A DNA stretch of 64,000 nt. Origin: Bauldia sp. Its GTDB lineage: Bacteria > Pseudomonadota > Alphaproteobacteria > Rhizobiales > Kaistiaceae. The notes under the pieces are model-generated. The model ran no database searches. It saw only the letters and a program-made list of their open reading frames with translations, and had not been told where the DNA came from. This document shows positions 9,603 through 18,687 of the stretch, one piece after another. The stretch spans positions 62,001 through 126,000 of the forward strand of contig JANQRX010000012.1 of the NCBI GenBank assembly GCA_028284325.1. The letters run 5' to 3'. How positions within the stretch are numbered: the stretch's first letter is position 1; the number at the start of each line of letters is the position of its first letter. The translations under genes were made by a program, and so were the position numbers.

Positions 9603-11375
9603 ATGCATCGTTACCGGAGCCACACCTGCGGCGCTCTGCGGGCCGCGGACGTTGGGGCGCAAGCCCGTCTCAGCGGCTGGGTGCACCGCGTGCGGGACCA
9701 TGGCGGCCTGCTGTTCGTCGATCTGCGGGACCATTTCGGGATCACCCAGTGCGTCGTCGATCCCGATTCGGACGCCTTCGCGGTGGTCGAGACGCTGCGG
9801 TCGGAATGGGTAGTGCGCATCGACGGCGAGGTCCGGCCGCGGAGCGACGACACCGTCAATCAGGACCTTGCCACCGGCGAGATCGAGATCTTCATCCGCT
9901 CCGTCGAGGTTCTGTCGGAGGCCGCCGAACTGCCGCTACCGGTCTTCGGCGATCAGGATTATCCGGAGGACACGAGGCTCCGCTACCGGTTCCTCGATCT
10001 GCGCCGCCAGCGCATCCACGCCAACGTCATGAAGCGGGCGGCGATCGTGTCGTCGCTGCGGCGGCGGATGACCGAGGCCGGTTTCTTCGAGTTCCAGACC
10101 CCGATCCTGACGGCGTCGTCGCCGGAGGGCGCGCGCGACTTCCTCGTGCCGTCGCGCCTGCATCCCGGCAAGTTCTATGCCCTGCCGCAGGCGCCGCAGC
10201 AGTTCAAGCAGCTCATCATGATCGCCGGCTTCGACCGTTACTTCCAGATCGCGCCCTGCTTCCGCGACGAGGATGCGCGCGCCGACCGTTCGCCGGGCGA
10301 GTTCTACCAGCTCGACATCGAAATGAGCTTCGTCGAGCAGGAGGACGTCTTCCAGGCGGTCGAGCCGGTGCTGCGCGGCCTGTTCGAGGAGTTTGCCGAC
10401 GGCAAGCCGGTGACCGCCGAGTTTCCGCGCATTCCCTACGCCGAGGCGATGCGCAAATACGGTTCCGACAAGCCGGACCTGCGCAATCCGATCGAGATGC
10501 AGAACGTCTCGGAGCATTTCGCCGGGTCGGGATTCAAGATCTTCGCGGGCCAGCTCGAGGCCGATCCCAACGTCCAGGTGTGGGCGATCCCCGCGCCGAC
10601 CGGCGGCAGCCGCGCCTTTTGCGACCGCATGAACTCCTGGGCGCAGGCCGAGGGCCAGCCGGGCCTCGGCTACATCTTTTTCCGCGACGACGGTGCCGGG
10701 GCCGGCCCGATCGCCAAGAACATCGGCGAGACGCGCACCGACGCGATCCGCAACCAGCTCGGTCTCGGCGACGGCGACGCGGTGTTCTTCCTGTGCGGGG
10801 TGCCGCGCGGCTTCACCGCCTTCGCCGGCGCGGCGCGGCAGAAGATCGCCGCCGACCTGCACCTCATCGACGAGGATCGCTTCGCGTTCTGCTGGATCGT
10901 CGACTTTCCGATGTTCGAATGGGACGAGGACAACAAGAAGGTCGACTTCTCGCACAACCCGTTTTCCCTGCCCCAGGGCGGCCTCGACGCGCTCGACACC
11001 CGGGAGCCGCTGGAGGTGCTGGCCTACCAGTACGACATTGTTTGTAATGGCGTGGAGCTGTCGTCAGGGGCGATCCGGAACCACATCCCGGCGATCATGG
11101 AGAAAGCCTTCGCCATCGCCGGCTACGACGCCGACGTCCTGGAAACGGAGTTCGGCGGCATGCTGCGGGCGCTCCAATACGGCGCCCCGCCCCATGGCGG
11201 GATCGCACCGGGGATCGACCGCATGGTGATGCTGCTCTGCGGCGAGGACAACCTTCGCGAGGTGACGATGTTCCCCATGAATCAGCAGGCCGAAGACCTG
11301 ATGATGGGAGCGCCGTCGGAGGTGAGTGCTGCGCAGTTGCGCGACCTGCACATCCGTCTCAATCCGCCGGAATAG
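9603..11375 (+). CDS. aspS: Aspartyl-tRNA synthetase
   Basis: Class II synthetase that charges tRNA with aspartate; many alphaproteobacterial forms are non-discriminating and also load tRNA-Asn for later amidation by GatCAB, which cannot be judged here. The start at 9603 ([18 protein letters not shown]) gives 590 residues, the family norm; the frame is open upstream but that part is not protein-like. Seen are the OB-fold anticodon domain ([20 protein letters not shown]), motif 2 ([20 protein letters not shown]), the bacterial GAD insertion and motif 3 ([19 protein letters not shown]). Confidence 0.97.
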   Translation: MHRYRSHTCGALRAADVGAQARLSGWVHRVRDHGGLLFVDLRDHFGITQCVVDPDSDAFAVVETLRSEWVVRIDGEVRPRSDDTVNQDLATGEIEIFIRSVEVLSEAAELPLPVFGDQDYPEDTRLRYRFLDLRRQRIHANVMKRAAIVSSLRRRMTEAGFFEFQTPILTASSPEGARDFLVPSRLHPGKFYALPQAPQQFKQLIMIAGFDRYFQIAPCFRDEDARADRSPGEFYQLDIEMSFVEQEDVFQAVEPVLRGLFEEFADGKPVTAEFPRIPYAEAMRKYGSDKPDLRNPIEMQNVSEHFAGSGFKIFAGQLEADPNVQVWAIPAPTGGSRAFCDRMNSWAQAEGQPGLGYIFFRDDGAGAGPIAKNIGETRTDAIRNQLGLGDGDAVFFLCGVPRGFTAFAGAARQKIAADLHLIDEDRFAFCWIVDFPMFEWDEDNKKVDFSHNPFSLPQGGLDALDTREPLEVLAYQYDIVCNGVELSSGAIRNHIPAIMEKAFAIAGYDADVLETEFGGMLRALQYGAPPHGGIAPGIDRMVMLLCGEDNLREVTMFPMNQQAEDLMMGAPSEVSAAQLRDLHIRLNPPE

Positions 11376-11389
11376 GCGGGCAGGCGGCG

Positions 11390-13378
11390 CTACTCGTCCG
11401 GGGTGATGGCCGGACGCAGATCGCCGCCGCCGGTATCGTTGCCGTTGTCGCCGGTTACCGTCACCGCCAGCATGTCGGGCAGGCTCGACGGCGCCAGGAA
11501 GATCGCGCCCTCCAGATCGGACAGCGATACCGGTTCCGCCGGCTCCGAGGCGATGGTCAGCGCGCCGGGGGTGCGGATGAACGCCTGCAGCACCGGCACG
11601 ATCTCGCGCTGGAACTCGGGCGTGCCGAGGAACGAGATCATGAAGGGCAGGGCCGAGGCGATCTGCTCGCGAAACACCTCGGTTTCGACCTGCATCCGGC
11701 GGGCCTGCATGGCGAGCCCGCGGGCGACGATGGAATCGTCGCGAAACTCCATGCGGCCGCCGGCGAACTTCACCGCGTCCTTCTGGCGCATGATGGTCGA
11801 CAGATCGTCGAGCGAATCCGGCGCCAGACCCTCGAACCGCGCCTCGCCGCGGATGTCGCCGAAATCGCGCATGGCGAAGCGGAAACCGTCGACGGCGACC
11901 GTGCGTTGTTCTGCGTCCCAGGTCACCCGCATGGCGAGATCGGCGTCGATACGGTCGTAGCCGAGTTCGTCGAGATAGGCGCGCACCTGGCGGTCGGCGA
12001 CGAGATTGGCGCCGAGTTGCAACCCCTCCATCTCGAGGTTGACGAAGGACGGTATGCGGCCGACATAGTCCCGCATATCGAGCCGGAACCGGTCCAGCTT
12101 CGTGCGCGGTTGGTTGTAGGACTGGAAGTCGAGACCGGCGATCTCCAGGAACCCCAGTTGCCCGGTCAGGCCGTTGAGCGCTTCGGTGGCGATGGCCCGG
12201 CGAACCTCGTCGCCCGAGGGCAGCACCAGCCGGCCGAGCGCGAAACGGTCGACCTCAAAGAAACCTTCGCCGGGGACCGCGGCCGCGAAGTCCTCGAAGA
12301 CCATCTCGCCAAGCCGCTCCGACGATGCGTCAGCGAGCGCGAAACGGGCGAGGCGTAGACCGTCGATCCCCCGGGCCTCGACGTCGATGTCCTCGACGAC
12401 CAGCCGGCCGATCGCAACCGTCGACAGGCCGTCATAGGTCCGTCCGATCACCTCGGGCTCGTCGTCGAGAAGCTCCGGCCGCGCCGCCGCGGCGTCGAGG
12501 AACGCCGCGAAGCTCCGGTCCGACTGGCGGAGCCGCATCGCTTCCACCGTCACGTCGGCGACGGTCACGGCGATGTCGGGCGCATCGATGGCGACGCCGT
12601 CATAGCGGGTCCGGCCGACCGCGCGCCGCCAGACGCCGTCGCCGCGCCCGCCCTCGTAGCGCGCCGGATCGAGGCTGTGCGCGAAGGCGTCGAGATCGAT
12701 GTCGAAGACCTCCAGGCCGCCGACCGAGAAGCGGATCAGGCCGCCCGGGTTGGGCGTTTCCATCCGCGTCGGCCCGACCGACATCGACGCGATTTCGCCT
12801 TGGTGCCAGCGTTCGACGGCGATGTCCCCGTAGCCGATCAGGCTCTCGATCCCGTCCGCGGATTCGGTCAGGCCGACCCGCGCGATCCGCAGGCTGTCCG
12901 CCGCCATGCCGGCGAGAAGGCCGTAGGTGCGGCCGATGGTCGTGAACGGCTTGTCCGGGTTCCAGACATAGCCGGTGAGCGCCGGAAGCCGGCCACCGTC
13001 GGCCACAAGCCCCTCGATCTCGACCTCGAGACCGTCGGTCGTCAGGGTCAGTTGGTCGACCCGCACCGAGCCAGCCCGCAATGCGCCATCGTCGAGCCGC
13101 ACGCCGCCTTCCAGCACCACCTCAGGTGCGGAGATGGTCAAACCGGCGGGAAAGCTGGCGATCGTCAGGTTGCGGAGGGTGATCTTCCGCCCGCCACGCT
13201 CGCTCTCGATCAGCGAGAAGCGCGCCGACCATTGGTGCGCGGCGTCGAGGTCGCCGAGCCAGGACCTGAGTGCGGTCTCGCCGTCCGACGCTGTCGCCGC
13301 CGCCGGCACGATCGCGAAGACCAGCGCCGCCATGGCGCCGGCCACGCCCAAGCGACGCGCGGACCGCCCGTCAGTCAT
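11390..13378 (-). CDS. Large secreted protein, paralogue of the upstream gene; function unknown
   Basis: A 662-residue protein with an N-terminal signal sequence (GVAGAMAALVFAIVPAAATA, cleavage about residue 30) and no later membrane span, so probably periplasmic. The mature part is built of alternating beta-strand-like segments (LTLTTDGLEVEIEGL, VAVDGFRFAMRDFGDIRG), recalling AsmA/DUF945-type repetitive beta proteins, but I cannot assign a family. Its last roughly 180 residues align by eye with the end of the neighbouring gene: GDIRGEARFEGL against GDFSLDAELSGI, ALPFMISFLGTPEFQ against AVPFMLNFIGNPPFQ, and LPDMLAVTVTGDN against LPDLLSVSVSAND. Its start overlaps the stop of that gene by eight bases (ATGACTGA), so the two are coupled. 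Confidence 0.8.
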   Translation of the reverse strand: MTDGRSARRLGVAGAMAALVFAIVPAAATASDGETALRSWLGDLDAAHQWSARFSLIESERGGRKITLRNLTIASFPAGLTISAPEVVLEGGVRLDDGALRAGSVRVDQLTLTTDGLEVEIEGLVADGGRLPALTGYVWNPDKPFTTIGRTYGLLAGMAADSLRIARVGLTESADGIESLIGYGDIAVERWHQGEIASMSVGPTRMETPNPGGLIRFSVGGLEVFDIDLDAFAHSLDPARYEGGRGDGVWRRAVGRTRYDGVAIDAPDIAVTVADVTVEAMRLRQSDRSFAAFLDAAAARPELLDDEPEVIGRTYDGLSTVAIGRLVVEDIDVEARGIDGLRLARFALADASSERLGEMVFEDFAAAVPGEGFFEVDRFALGRLVLPSGDEVRRAIATEALNGLTGQLGFLEIAGLDFQSYNQPRTKLDRFRLDMRDYVGRIPSFVNLEMEGLQLGANLVADRQVRAYLDELGYDRIDADLAMRVTWDAEQRTVAVDGFRFAMRDFGDIRGEARFEGLAPDSLDDLSTIMRQKDAVKFAGGRMEFRDDSIVARGLAMQARRMQVETEVFREQIASALPFMISFLGTPEFQREIVPVLQAFIRTPGALTIASEPAEPVSLSDLEGAIFLAPSSLPDMLAVTVTGDNGNDTGGGDLRPAITPDE

Positions 13379-14510
13379 TGGCGGAGACGCTGACCGACAG
13401 AAGGTCGGGGAGGGCGGAGCGGTTAGTGGCCAGCGTCGACAGGATGTCCTGGAAGGCGACCGGGAGCTCGGGATCGGTTTCGACGGTCAGCGACAGGGGC
13501 TGGCGCAAGAAGTCGGCGATGACGACGGCAAGCTTGGCCTGGAACGGCGGATTGCCGATGAAGTTCAGCATGAACGGCACCGCACCGATGAACTGTTCCA
13601 CGAACGCACTGCGTTCCACGCCCATCATCGACGCCTGGGTGTCGAGCGCGCGCTCCACCAGGCCGCGATTGTCGAAACGCATGCGCAGCCGGTCGAGGCT
13701 CGCCGCCTCGCGCGCCGCGCCACGGCGGGCCGAAACCGCCAGTTCGCCGAGCGCGATACCGCTCAATTCGGCGTCGAGGCTGAAGTCGCCGATCTCGTCG
13801 ACGCGCGCCACCAGCGATCGCATGTTCCAGGTGTCGGTCGCGAAATCGAACGTGCTCTCCAGCGACACGTCGAGACGGAACTCGGTGTAGCCCAGCGCCG
13901 CCAGCATCGCCCGGCGGCGGGCGCCGCGCATCATGTCGGCGGAAATCCAGATGCCGCCGGCGTTGACGTTGACCTCGCTCGGCTGCCCGCCGGCGATCGC
14001 GCCCACGGTCACGGCCAGGGTCTCGACACTGGAGACCAGCTTGCCGCCGGTGCGGATCAGCTCGACCTCCCGCATCGCCAGACTGCCGAAGGGGCGAAGA
14101 TCGGCGGCGTCGCCCACCTCGGCCGGTGTCGGGATGGTGACATCGCGCATCGCGGCCGAGGACCAGGTGATCTTGCGGCCGGCATCACTGATCGAGCCGC
14201 CGTCGAAGGTGATCCGATCGGCGATGAAGCCGCCGCCCACGCGCGCCGTCACGCCGCTGATGCGGATGACCGGCAGCGAAAGCACGCGGTCGTTGTGGCC
14301 GATTTCGACGGATTTGAAGCCGGAGATGACGATGTCGGCGCCGTCGCTCGACACCGTGTCGTAGGTGACCTCGGCATCGCCCCGTGCGGCCATCGCCGTC
14401 CGCAGCGTTTCGGCGACCGCGTCCGCCTCCACCGCCGCCGCCGGTGGGCTCAGCGCCGCGGACGCGACCAACAGCGGCAACATGAACGACAGGGCAGGGC
14501 GAACCGCCAT
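13371..14510 (-). CDS. Secreted protein, shorter tandem paralogue; function unknown
   Basis: A 379-residue exported protein. I chose the ATG at 14510 because GGAGG lies five bases upstream and the product then opens with a clean signal peptide (SFMLPLLVASAALSPPAAAV). An ATG at 14537 would add nine residues. The rest is beta-rich with phrases such as ADIVISGFKSVEIG and RSLVARVDEIGDFSLDAELSG, and the C-terminal third matches that of the downstream gene. It is the first gene of a two-gene unit. The shared C-terminal domain ending in LPDLLSVSV suggests both proteins work in the same envelope process, but nothing in the sequence names it. Confidence 0.78.
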   Translation of the reverse strand: MAVRPALSFMLPLLVASAALSPPAAAVEADAVAETLRTAMAARGDAEVTYDTVSSDGADIVISGFKSVEIGHNDRVLSLPVIRISGVTARVGGGFIADRITFDGGSISDAGRKITWSSAAMRDVTIPTPAEVGDAADLRPFGSLAMREVELIRTGGKLVSSVETLAVTVGAIAGGQPSEVNVNAGGIWISADMMRGARRRAMLAALGYTEFRLDVSLESTFDFATDTWNMRSLVARVDEIGDFSLDAELSGIALGELAVSARRGAAREAASLDRLRMRFDNRGLVERALDTQASMMGVERSAFVEQFIGAVPFMLNFIGNPPFQAKLAVVIADFLRQPLSLTVETDPELPVAFQDILSTLATNRSALPDLLSVSVSAND

Positions 14511-14606
14511 GCGGGCCTCCGGAGTCCAGACCCGCATGTGCCGCGAATCTGTGTTGACAACAAGGCGGAGACATAACCGTCCCGTGACGGTTTGTCTGTC
14601 GGCGGG

Positions 14607-16235
14607 TTAGCCGGCCTGTCGCAATTCCAGACGCCCGACGACGGTCGGCTGCGGTAGCGGCGACACCGCTTCCACCAGCGACAGGAAGGCCGCGCGCGGC
14701 AGGGGTGGCGAGAACAGGAAGCCTTGCGCCGCATCGGCGCCGCGGCGGTGCAGGTAGTCGAGCTGCTCCTGCGTTTCGACGCCTTCGGCGATGACCTGCA
14801 TGCCGAGATCGTGGCCGAGATTGATCAGTGAATCGACGATCGGCGCCGATTCCGGATTCACGTTGAGGACGTCGACGAACATCTTGTCGATCTTGACGGT
14901 GTCGATGCCCAGCTCCTGGAGATGCGCCAGACCGCTGTACCCGGTGCCGGCGTCGTCGAGGGCGACACTGCAACCGAGCGCGCGCAGGTCCCCGATGATC
15001 GCCCGGGCCCGTTCCGTATCGCGCAACGGCCGTCGCTCCGTCAGCTCGAACATCAATTGCCCGAAGCCGATCGCGCTCCCCCCGAACAGATGCCGGATGT
15101 CGCTGACCGTCGCGGGGTCGTCGAAATGGGCGTCGAACAGATTGATCCCGATCTTCAGGTGCGGACGGACCCCGAAGACGCCGTCGAGATCGGAACGGAT
15201 GTGGCGCATGAGCGAGCGGGTCATCTCGCTGGCAAGGCCGCTCCGCTCGGCAACGTCGATGAAATCGGCCGGCGGGACGATGCTGCCGTCTGGCTTTTGC
15301 CAGCGCATGAGGGCCTCGCAGCCGATCAGGCGGCCGCTGCGGATGTCGAGCACCGGCTGGTAGTGGGGGATAAACGCGTCGGACGCGGCAGCGTCGCGGA
15401 GCCGCGCCGCCAGCGAACGTGGTCGCCGCAGGATGAGGATGGTAACGCCCAGGATCACCACGCCGCCAACGACGCCGCCAAGGACCGCGTAGCCGTAAAG
15501 GTCGGCATTCCTCTCGCGGAACGTCTGCATCGGAACGCTGAGATCGATCACGATCGGATAGCGGGTCGAGGCGATGGTGACGGCCGCGGCGTCCTCCGCG
15601 GCCGGTGCGTCGAAGGGAATCCCGAACGAGGCCAGGTGGCCGGCGACCTTGCCGTCGCGCGTCTTCAGCACGCCGCGTGCCGTTTCCCGGACCGCGCGTG
15701 GGGCCGATGCCGTCGTCAGCGCATCGCTGGGGACGGTGACGCTGAGGCCCGGCTCACCGGACGCGGGCGGCTCGCGGTACAGCATCAGTCCGAGACGATC
15801 GGCAGCGCCCATTTCCACCAGCATCAGGGTCGCGCCGGTGTAGATGTCATGCTCCATGCGCGAGATGACGGTCACGTCGATCTGCTTGCCGATGTGGCTG
15901 CAGGTGATGCGGCCGTCGGGCTCGGTGATGCCGATTTCCTTGACGGCGAACTGCTCGTAGATGGCGTCCAGCATCAGGCCGACGGCGCGATCGTCGCAAC
16001 GCTCGATTCCCGCCATGCCGAGCGCCGTCAGCGTCATGAGGCCGTTGCTCACCGCGTTTTCGGCAAAGGCCAGCGTGTCCTCGGCGATCTCGCGGACCTG
16101 GGCCCGGGCCTGGGTTCTCGTGTGCGCATCGACAGCGTACAGCGAGGCGGCGAGGGGGACCACGGCCAGGGCGGTGCCGGCCGCCGCCAGAATTCGGCGG
16201 TTTCGCCGCGTTCCCCAGTCGTCAAGCCAGCTCAT
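14607..16235 (-). CDS. Membrane EAL-domain cyclic-di-GMP phosphodiesterase with CSS-like sensor
   Basis: A 542-residue inner-membrane protein. The start at 16235 (MSWLDDWG) has GAAGG eight bases upstream; an upstream in-frame ATG is less likely. Order: membrane helix (about 14-35), periplasmic domain (about 40-220) with paired Cys (IERCDDRAV and GRITCSHIGK) resembling the redox-responsive CSS-motif domain, second helix (YAVLGGVVGGVVILGVTILI), then an EAL domain (about 270-520). Catalytic features are all present: CEALMRWQ, IGINLFD, FELTER, DDAGTGYSGL, TVKIDKMFV, and IAEGVETQEQL. An active c-di-GMP hydrolase is therefore expected, perhaps gated by periplasmic thiol state as known for other CSS-EAL proteins. 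Confidence 0.9.
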   Translation of the reverse strand: MSWLDDWGTRRNRRILAAAGTALAVVPLAASLYAVDAHTRTQARAQVREIAEDTLAFAENAVSNGLMTLTALGMAGIERCDDRAVGLMLDAIYEQFAVKEIGITEPDGRITCSHIGKQIDVTVISRMEHDIYTGATLMLVEMGAADRLGLMLYREPPASGEPGLSVTVPSDALTTASAPRAVRETARGVLKTRDGKVAGHLASFGIPFDAPAAEDAAAVTIASTRYPIVIDLSVPMQTFRERNADLYGYAVLGGVVGGVVILGVTILILRRPRSLAARLRDAAASDAFIPHYQPVLDIRSGRLIGCEALMRWQKPDGSIVPPADFIDVAERSGLASEMTRSLMRHIRSDLDGVFGVRPHLKIGINLFDAHFDDPATVSDIRHLFGGSAIGFGQLMFELTERRPLRDTERARAIIGDLRALGCSVALDDAGTGYSGLAHLQELGIDTVKIDKMFVDVLNVNPESAPIVDSLINLGHDLGMQVIAEGVETQEQLDYLHRRGADAAQGFLFSPPLPRAAFLSLVEAVSPLPQPTVVGRLELRQAG

Positions 16236-16256
16236 CGTGCCTTCATAGCTTCCGAT

Positions 16257-16276
16257 CGGTAAAGCGAGGCTTACCG
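16257..16276. repeat. Inverted repeat CGGTAA-N8-TTACCG in a divergent promoter region
   Basis: A perfect 6-base dyad with an 8-base spacer lies between the EAL gene (starting at 16235, minus) and the MBL-fold gene (starting at 16354, plus). A TTGACC that could act as a -35 follows at 16281. The position suits an operator for either gene, but no regulator is identified. Confidence 0.3.
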
Positions 16277-16353
16277 GCTGTTGACCATGGCCGCGATCAT
16301 GGCAGTCTCTGTCGACGGGGCGGACGGGCGCGCGGTTTGAAGGGATCATCACG

Positions 16354-17220
16354 GTGATCATGACAACGATGACGGCAGCTCTGCGCGCGGCGGCTGCGGC
16401 CGCGCTCCTCTTCGCTTCCGCCCCTGCCTTGGCGGCGGCCCCGGAGCCGGGCGCGCCGGTCGCGGTCCAGAGCTACCCCGAGCCGGAACGCTGTCCGCGG
16501 CTGTTCGCCGGCGTGGCCCGGATCGAGGTCGCGTCGGCGGTCACCGTTGCCGAGGGCGAGGTGGGCATGGTCGCCATCACCTATCTCGGCCACTCCACGT
16601 TTCTGATCGAAAGCCCGGCCGGCGTCCGGATCGCGACCGACTACAACGATTCCGTGCGTCCGGCGGAGGCGCCGGATATCGCGACCATGAACCGAGCCCA
16701 TATCAGCCACTACAGCCTGCGCCCGCAGCCCGGTATCCGGCATCTGCTGCGCGGGTGGGGCGAGGAGGGTGTCCCGGCCGCGCACGAGCTCACCTATCGC
16801 GATGTCTGGCTGCGCAACGTCACCACCAACATCCGCGGCGGTTTCGACGAGTTCAATGTGCAGCGCGACATGAACTCGATGTTCGTGTTCGAGGTCGCCG
16901 GCCTGTGCATCGCCCATCTCGGCCACCTGCACCACACCCTGACCGACGATCACCTCGACGCGCTCGGCCGGGTCGACGTGGTGATGGCGCCCGTCGACGG
17001 TTCGCGGACCCTCTCGATCACCAGTATGATCAAGGTGTTACGCGACATCCAGGCATCGGTGGTGATCCCGATGCACTTCTTCGGCCAATCGACACTTAGC
17101 CGGTTCATAACGACGTTGTCCGAACATTACGACGTCAAAGGAATGTTAGGCTCGACCATCACGCTCTCACGCGACACGCTGCCGGCGGTCCCGACGCTGT
17201 TCGTGCCGCCCGTGTTCTAG
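16354..17220 (+). CDS. Exported MBL-fold metallo-hydrolase (UlaG-like) with altered metal motif
   Basis: A 288-residue protein with an N-terminal signal peptide (ALRAAAAAALLFASAPALAA). The GTG at 16354 is preceded by AGGGA eight bases upstream; an ATG at 16360 is the alternative. The fold is suggested by VAITYLGHSTFLIES, GVRIATDYNDS, LCIAHLGHLHHTL and VVIPMHFFGQS. The usual HxHxDH zinc motif is replaced by NRAHISHYS after the TDYND strand, lacking the Asp-His. I recall related rhizobial proteins with the same HxxHY form, so this may be a subfamily trait rather than a defect. It ends at 17220 and the nucleoside hydrolase begins at 17221, suggesting linked roles. Confidence 0.85.
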   Translation: MIMTTMTAALRAAAAAALLFASAPALAAAPEPGAPVAVQSYPEPERCPRLFAGVARIEVASAVTVAEGEVGMVAITYLGHSTFLIESPAGVRIATDYNDSVRPAEAPDIATMNRAHISHYSLRPQPGIRHLLRGWGEEGVPAAHELTYRDVWLRNVTTNIRGGFDEFNVQRDMNSMFVFEVAGLCIAHLGHLHHTLTDDHLDALGRVDVVMAPVDGSRTLSITSMIKVLRDIQASVVIPMHFFGQSTLSRFITTLSEHYDVKGMLGSTITLSRDTLPAVPTLFVPPVF

Positions 17221-18153
17221 ATGCGCAAGATCATCATCGATACGGATCCGGGTCAGGACGACGCGGTCGCCATCCTGCTGGCCCTCGCGAGCCGGGAGCT
17301 TGAGGTGCTCGGCATCACCGCCGTTGCCGGCAACGTGCCCCTGCCGCTCACCGAGGTGAATGTGCGCAAGACGTGCGAACTGGCGGGGCGAACGGACATC
17401 GGCGTCTATGCCGGCGCTGATCGGCCGCTGGAGCGCGCGCTGGTCACCGCCGAGCACGTCCACGGCAAGACCGGGATCGACGGCCCCGATCTGCCGGAGC
17501 CGACCATGCCGCTCCGGACGCAGCACGGGGTGGATTTCCTGATCGAGCAAGTGATGGACCACGCGCCCGGCACCATCACCCTGTGCGCGCTCGGACCGCT
17601 CACCAACCTCGCCACGGCCATCCGGCGGGAACCGGAGTTCGCGCCGCGGGTGGCCGAGATCGTGCTGATGGGCGGCGGCTATTTCGAGGGCGGCAACATC
17701 ACCCCGGCGGCCGAGTTCAATATCTACGTCGATCCCGAGGCTGCCGCCACGGTGTGCGCGGCCGGGATCGACCTGACCATCATCCCGCTCGACTGCACCC
17801 ACAAGGCGCTGACCACCCGCGCCCGCGTCGAGGCGTTTCGGGCCATCGGAACGCCGGTCGGCGATGCCGTCGCGGACCTGATCGGCTTCTTCGAGCGCTT
17901 CGACGAGGCCAAGTACGGCACCGACGGGGCGCCGCTCCACGACCCTTGCGTCATCGCGCAGCTGCTCCAGCCGGACCTCTTCACCGGCCGGACCGTCAAC
18001 GTGGAGATCGAGACGGGATCGGAGCTGACCAGGGGTGCGACGGTGGTCGACTGGTGGCGGGTCACCGACCGGCCGGCGAACGCCACCGTCCTCGGCGATG
18101 TCGACGCCGAGGGCTATTTCAAACTGCTGACGGAGCGGATCGCGCGGCTCTAG
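17221..18153 (+). CDS. Inosine-uridine preferring nucleoside hydrolase family protein
   Basis: Hydrolyses the N-glycosidic bond of ribonucleosides for salvage. The calcium and ribose-binding signature IIDTDPGQDDAVAILLA is at residues 4-20. Further active-site elements are VLMGGGYFEGGN, AAEFNIYVDPEAA and the His-Asp of GAPLHDPCVIAQL near residue 240. The 310-residue length is standard. The gene begins one base after the MBL-fold gene stop, so translation is likely coupled, and its 3-prime end overlaps the convergent small gene by four bases. Substrate preference among purine, pyrimidine or other ribosides cannot be read from sequence. Confidence 0.94.
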   Translation: MRKIIIDTDPGQDDAVAILLALASRELEVLGITAVAGNVPLPLTEVNVRKTCELAGRTDIGVYAGADRPLERALVTAEHVHGKTGIDGPDLPEPTMPLRTQHGVDFLIEQVMDHAPGTITLCALGPLTNLATAIRREPEFAPRVAEIVLMGGGYFEGGNITPAAEFNIYVDPEAAATVCAAGIDLTIIPLDCTHKALTTRARVEAFRAIGTPVGDAVADLIGFFERFDEAKYGTDGAPLHDPCVIAQLLQPDLFTGRTVNVEIETGSELTRGATVVDWWRVTDRPANATVLGDVDAEGYFKLLTERIARL

Positions 18154-18581
18154 CGTCCCGGCAGGTGGACGACCGACGGCTCGACGACGACCATGAAGGC
18201 GTCCGGGCGGTGCGGCGTGGTGCCCTCATAGTAGAACAGCTTGCCGTCGTACCAGCTCCCGCCGGCCGAATGTCCGAGCGAGGGCGGGCACGGCGACGAG
18301 GCCAGGAAGGCGGTCTGCGGCGCGATGTACTTGTACGGCCCCGGCGTCGTGCCGGTGAACGGCTCGACGGTGGCGACCCGCGGCGCTTCCACATAGGCGC
18401 CGCGCTGCAGGAACAGCAGCCGCGCGATGCTCTTCACCGACGCGCGCGGCTTGGCCTTGACCGCCGGCGGCGGGCAGGCGCCGTAGGCGTTGGGGGCCGG
18501 CACATGCATGTCGGCGGCGAGCGCGCCGCCGGTCAGGCTGAGACAAAGGCCCGCGGCGGCGGACAACAGGGCCAGGCGCAT
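18150..18581 (-). CDS. Small secreted hypothetical protein
   Basis: A 143-residue protein with a clear signal peptide (MRLALLSAAAGLCLSLTGGA, then LAADMHVP). The mature part is rich in Pro, Gly and Tyr and has two Cys residues (NAYGACPPP and SSPCPPS) that could form a disulfide. Segments GGSWYDGKLFYYEG and PGPYKYIAPQTAF look like short beta strands. I do not recognise a family. It converges on the nucleoside hydrolase, sharing four bases at the 3-prime ends. Confidence 0.72.
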   Translation of the reverse strand: MRLALLSAAAGLCLSLTGGALAADMHVPAPNAYGACPPPAVKAKPRASVKSIARLLFLQRGAYVEAPRVATVEPFTGTTPGPYKYIAPQTAFLASSPCPPSLGHSAGGSWYDGKLFYYEGTTPHRPDAFMVVVEPSVVHLPGR

Positions 18582-18687
18582 GATCGACTCCCGAACGCGA
18601 TTGAGTACGCCCGAGTGTCGGCCAACGTGGTTTCGGCGAGGTTAACGGCCGACGCGGCAGGAGGCCACGCCGGCGCCGGTGCGCCGC

